A model generated the notes under the pieces. It saw nothing but the letters and a program-made list of their open reading frames with translations. It searched no databases and had not been told where the DNA came from. From positions 15,488,009-15,552,008 of the forward strand of contig CM055196.1 in assembly GCA_029224185.1 (NCBI GenBank): DNA of 64,000 nt, in the 5' to 3' direction. Of this stretch, positions 61,343 through 64,000 are shown one piece after another. Within the stretch, counting starts at the first letter, position 1. The number at the start of each line of letters is the position of its first letter. A program made the translations under genes and the position numbers. Source of the stretch: Karalla daura. Lineage: Eukaryota; Chordata; Actinopteri; Chaetodontiformes; Leiognathidae.

Positions 61343-62302
61343 TTCCCATTCCCACACTGTGGGCTGAAAGGCAGAGAAAGCAGAGGGGGCAGGAGGGGCT
61401 TACATTACGCTTTTCATAATCATGTTGCTAGATATAGTCCAGCTTTAAAACCAGCAGGAAAAAAGGGCCTTTGGCATCGGGAAACGACCCGACTGAGCAG
61501 AGGAGACCGGCTTAAAGAGCCTCACGTTCAAAATGAGTCTCTAATCACACGGTCATAATTGTCTTGCAGCTCCAACTGTTGCATTAAACATTGGAACAGA
61601 GGGACCATGCGGCATTTCAAGCAGGCATCGCCCACGTTACAAATGCACAAAAGTGCTGAAGAAATAACAGAATTTAATGAGAGCATCTGGAAGCATTTAG
61701 CATACATTCCTGTCTGCAAAAACACATTTTTCACCCAAAAAATATGGGAGGGCTTAAGACCAGTGACCCCGCCACATGCCATGACATATTATGTAAAATA
61801 AAACACATGCCTTTTGGGGGGGGGGGGGACAAAGCTCATAAAGGAAAAATACCAGAAAAATAACTGCGCATTTGAGAGAAGATCAGAGGGTGCACTGTAG
61901 TGCAGAGAATAGCTTTTTTTTTTCAGAGCTTTCCGAGCGAGGTAATATTCATACAGTCTCACAGAAATATATAGAGAAAAAGAGCCTGTGAGTCAGCTTG
62001 TTACAGCTTTATCACAAAGCAGCGGAGCCCTGGACGCCCTCTCAGTGCTGGGCCGCTTCATTGTGCTCCAGCTGAAGAGCCTGCTTTATCTCTCCCAGCA
62101 GTTCCTCCACACTCACTGGCAAACTGATAAACAGCTGCCTATTATTTCCCTCGGCCGGGGATGCGAAGGAGTGAGCGCAAAGTTATCACCCCACTCTCTT
62201 GCTCTGGATGTGCAGCTGCTGGGAACACTGGCACACAAGAGGCCGGGACCAGACATCACACCCACTTAGGGCTTTGGCTTCCACTGGCTTTAAAGCTAAT
62301 GG

Positions 62303-62303
<1 letters not shown>

Positions 62304-62386
<83 letters not shown>
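62304..62386. repeat. (TG)n microsatellite
   Basis: About 83 bp of uninterrupted TG. Confidence 0.95.
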
Positions 62387-62387
<1 letters not shown>

Positions 62388-62536
62388 GCTGTTGTCATTC
62401 CTCTGTGTGGCAGAGTGATGGGACAGAAAGCTAAGCGCTGCTTACGGGCTTAGGCGGTAAAACTGACCACTAACATGAGAACATAGAAAAAGGAAGATAA
62501 TCTTTAACAGCCACTAAAACTGCAGCAGAGTCGATG

Positions 62537-62537
62537 T

Positions 62538-62571
<34 letters not shown>
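62537..62571. repeat. (GAT)n trinucleotide repeat
   Basis: About 35 bp of GAT units. Confidence 0.9.
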
Positions 62572-64000
62572 ACAGCCACCTGTGGGGCTGAATCTAGGAG
62601 AGGAGTTTGTTGTTCCCAAACATTCAGGGGAACGTCTAAATTAATCAGCACGGTCAAAGACATTTCTTGTTTCGTAAGATGCTTTTCTCTGCGCCTCTTA
62701 TGATTGCGACTCATCATCACGTCGTCTCTCAACGTGTTAACCCGAGGCTGTTTAATATGCACTGTTCTCAGTTTGGCCCATGGCTGTTTTCATGCCAGTT
62801 GTTTATGATCTGCAGTGTTGAGTCTGGTGGGTATACTCGATGACTCAGCATAGCAAACAGCAGAAAAACAGAAGAGAAAAGTCAGGCTTTCGGCTTCTCT
62901 CATTCACAATGGGTTTTGTTGAAATATCTGTCACAATTTTGAGTAACATTTGTTTTCCGCGGTGATATTTGCTAGATCTGAACCACTAATTGACTAAATG
63001 TGCATTTGTAAGCTCATTTTCACAATTAATATTTTACGATTCATAATGAAATTCCTATTAAAATCTTTTAGATAACTAAGAGAGAAAGCATCTCTACACT
63101 GACTTGGCAACAAGTACTACCATAAATGGAGCTAATTATCAGATCTCTGACAGCAGATACTGTCCACTGGTGCCACCTGAATTCCCTTGATACAGCCTGA
63201 GGTATAAATTCATCATGAAACTAAGAGTAGCGTGATTATTTAGGAGTTCACACACGTTTCTATCATGCTTTAGATGCTGCCAAACGTGGTGATTATGATG
63301 ACGAATGAAAACCATGAGGCAAGGAGATACAGCTACTGCAGTCTGCATTCACAATTACTTCTCGCACATTTGCCAAAGAACTTAAGAAAGTTACGAGGTC
63401 ATTTTCTACCACCTTCTCTGCAAACATGTGTGGAAGTCTGCAAGGAAGGAGGTGTCACACGGGAGCTGCTGAATACACCGCTGATGGCATGGCAGATGTG
63501 TGGTATAATACTCGGAAGGTTCGGGATTAAAAATAGACGTAATCTCCAGCTCCGACGACCACTACATCCACTGCGTCTCTTCCGCCCTCGCTGCACCAGG
63601 CGAGGGCCTAAAATTACATCTAATCCTCGCCATAGCAACAACATTAAAACTGAACAACCCGACTGAAGACTGAAAATTTCCATCTCTGATGCCGGAGCAG
63701 GCCGGGAGCATTTCTCCTGTTGAATTAACGTCTGTTACCATGGATTTTCTAGGCTGCAGAAAAGGCAAAATAACCCAAGATCAACATCTTTTTAACACGA
63801 TTACCAGATGAGTCCCAATGAGTCTGCCTGGCTCGTAATGGTCGTATTGACCTGGAAGCGACCACACACCCGTCTCCTCTCATACTGAAAAGGCCTGTGC
63901 AAGGTCTCCCTATTTCTAGCACTGCTTTTTTCTCTGGGTTTTTACTTTGTTTTCCATTAGTGTCTGGGGCTGATAATGCTGCAGAGGCTGCACCACATTA

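Larger units (their letters stand above)
61364..64000 (-). other. dennd4a: 5' intron or upstream region of dennd4a
   Basis: Upstream of the acceptor CTTTCAG at about 61364, no further coding exon was found. The dennd4a first (non-coding) exon and promoter are probably beyond the window edge. Contents include a G-run at 61817-61828 and the microsatellites listed separately. Confidence 0.5.

Overview
The window is a vertebrate chromosome segment, most likely from a teleost fish. It has short GT-AG introns, many CA/TG/TC microsatellites, a CR1/L2-type LINE remnant, tRNA-SINE-like pieces and fish-style retroposon tails. All genes were assembled by hand from exons whose splice phases close; protein names come from family recognition, not from a search.

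Layout: 1-9455 has no recognisable gene, only repeats and the ppcdc 3' flank. ppcdc (minus, five exons, 17123-9456) makes phosphopantothenoylcysteine decarboxylase for CoA synthesis. It is head-to-head with hacd3 (plus, eleven exons, 17407-20600), a very-long-chain 3-hydroxyacyl-CoA dehydratase with an N-terminal CS/p23 domain, and only 283 bp of promoter-like DNA lies between the two start codons. hacd3 is tail-to-tail with ints14 (minus, eleven exons, 27935-21375), Integrator subunit 14. Two tandem slc24a1 genes (Na+/Ca2+-K+ exchangers, NCKX1-like) follow on the plus strand: copy 1 at 29040-31724 and copy 2 at 33849-39348. The large dennd4a gene (minus, 30 coding exons, 61342-41454), a RAB GEF with DENN domains, fills the rest; the 61.4-64 kb part is its 5' intron or upstream DNA. 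The set HACD3-INTS14-SLC24A1-DENND4A matches human 15q22.31, which supports the names.

The most interesting item is slc24a1 copy 1. It has an open five-exon reading frame, yet the essential alpha-1 Glu is Lys, the alpha-2 Asp linked to K+ dependence is Asn, and the exons for much of the cytosolic loop are missing. Its alpha-2 exon is almost identical to that of copy 2 (3 differences in 167 bp), which points to gene conversion. It looks like a transport-dead or re-purposed 'pseudo-exchanger', or a gene in early decay.

Other points of interest are a 21-nt microexon in dennd4a with UGC-rich upstream sequence, a GC-AG intron in ppcdc, overlapping convergent 3' ends, a full RFX X-box next to a 14-bp-arm hairpin in ints14 intron 1, and two LTR-like elements.
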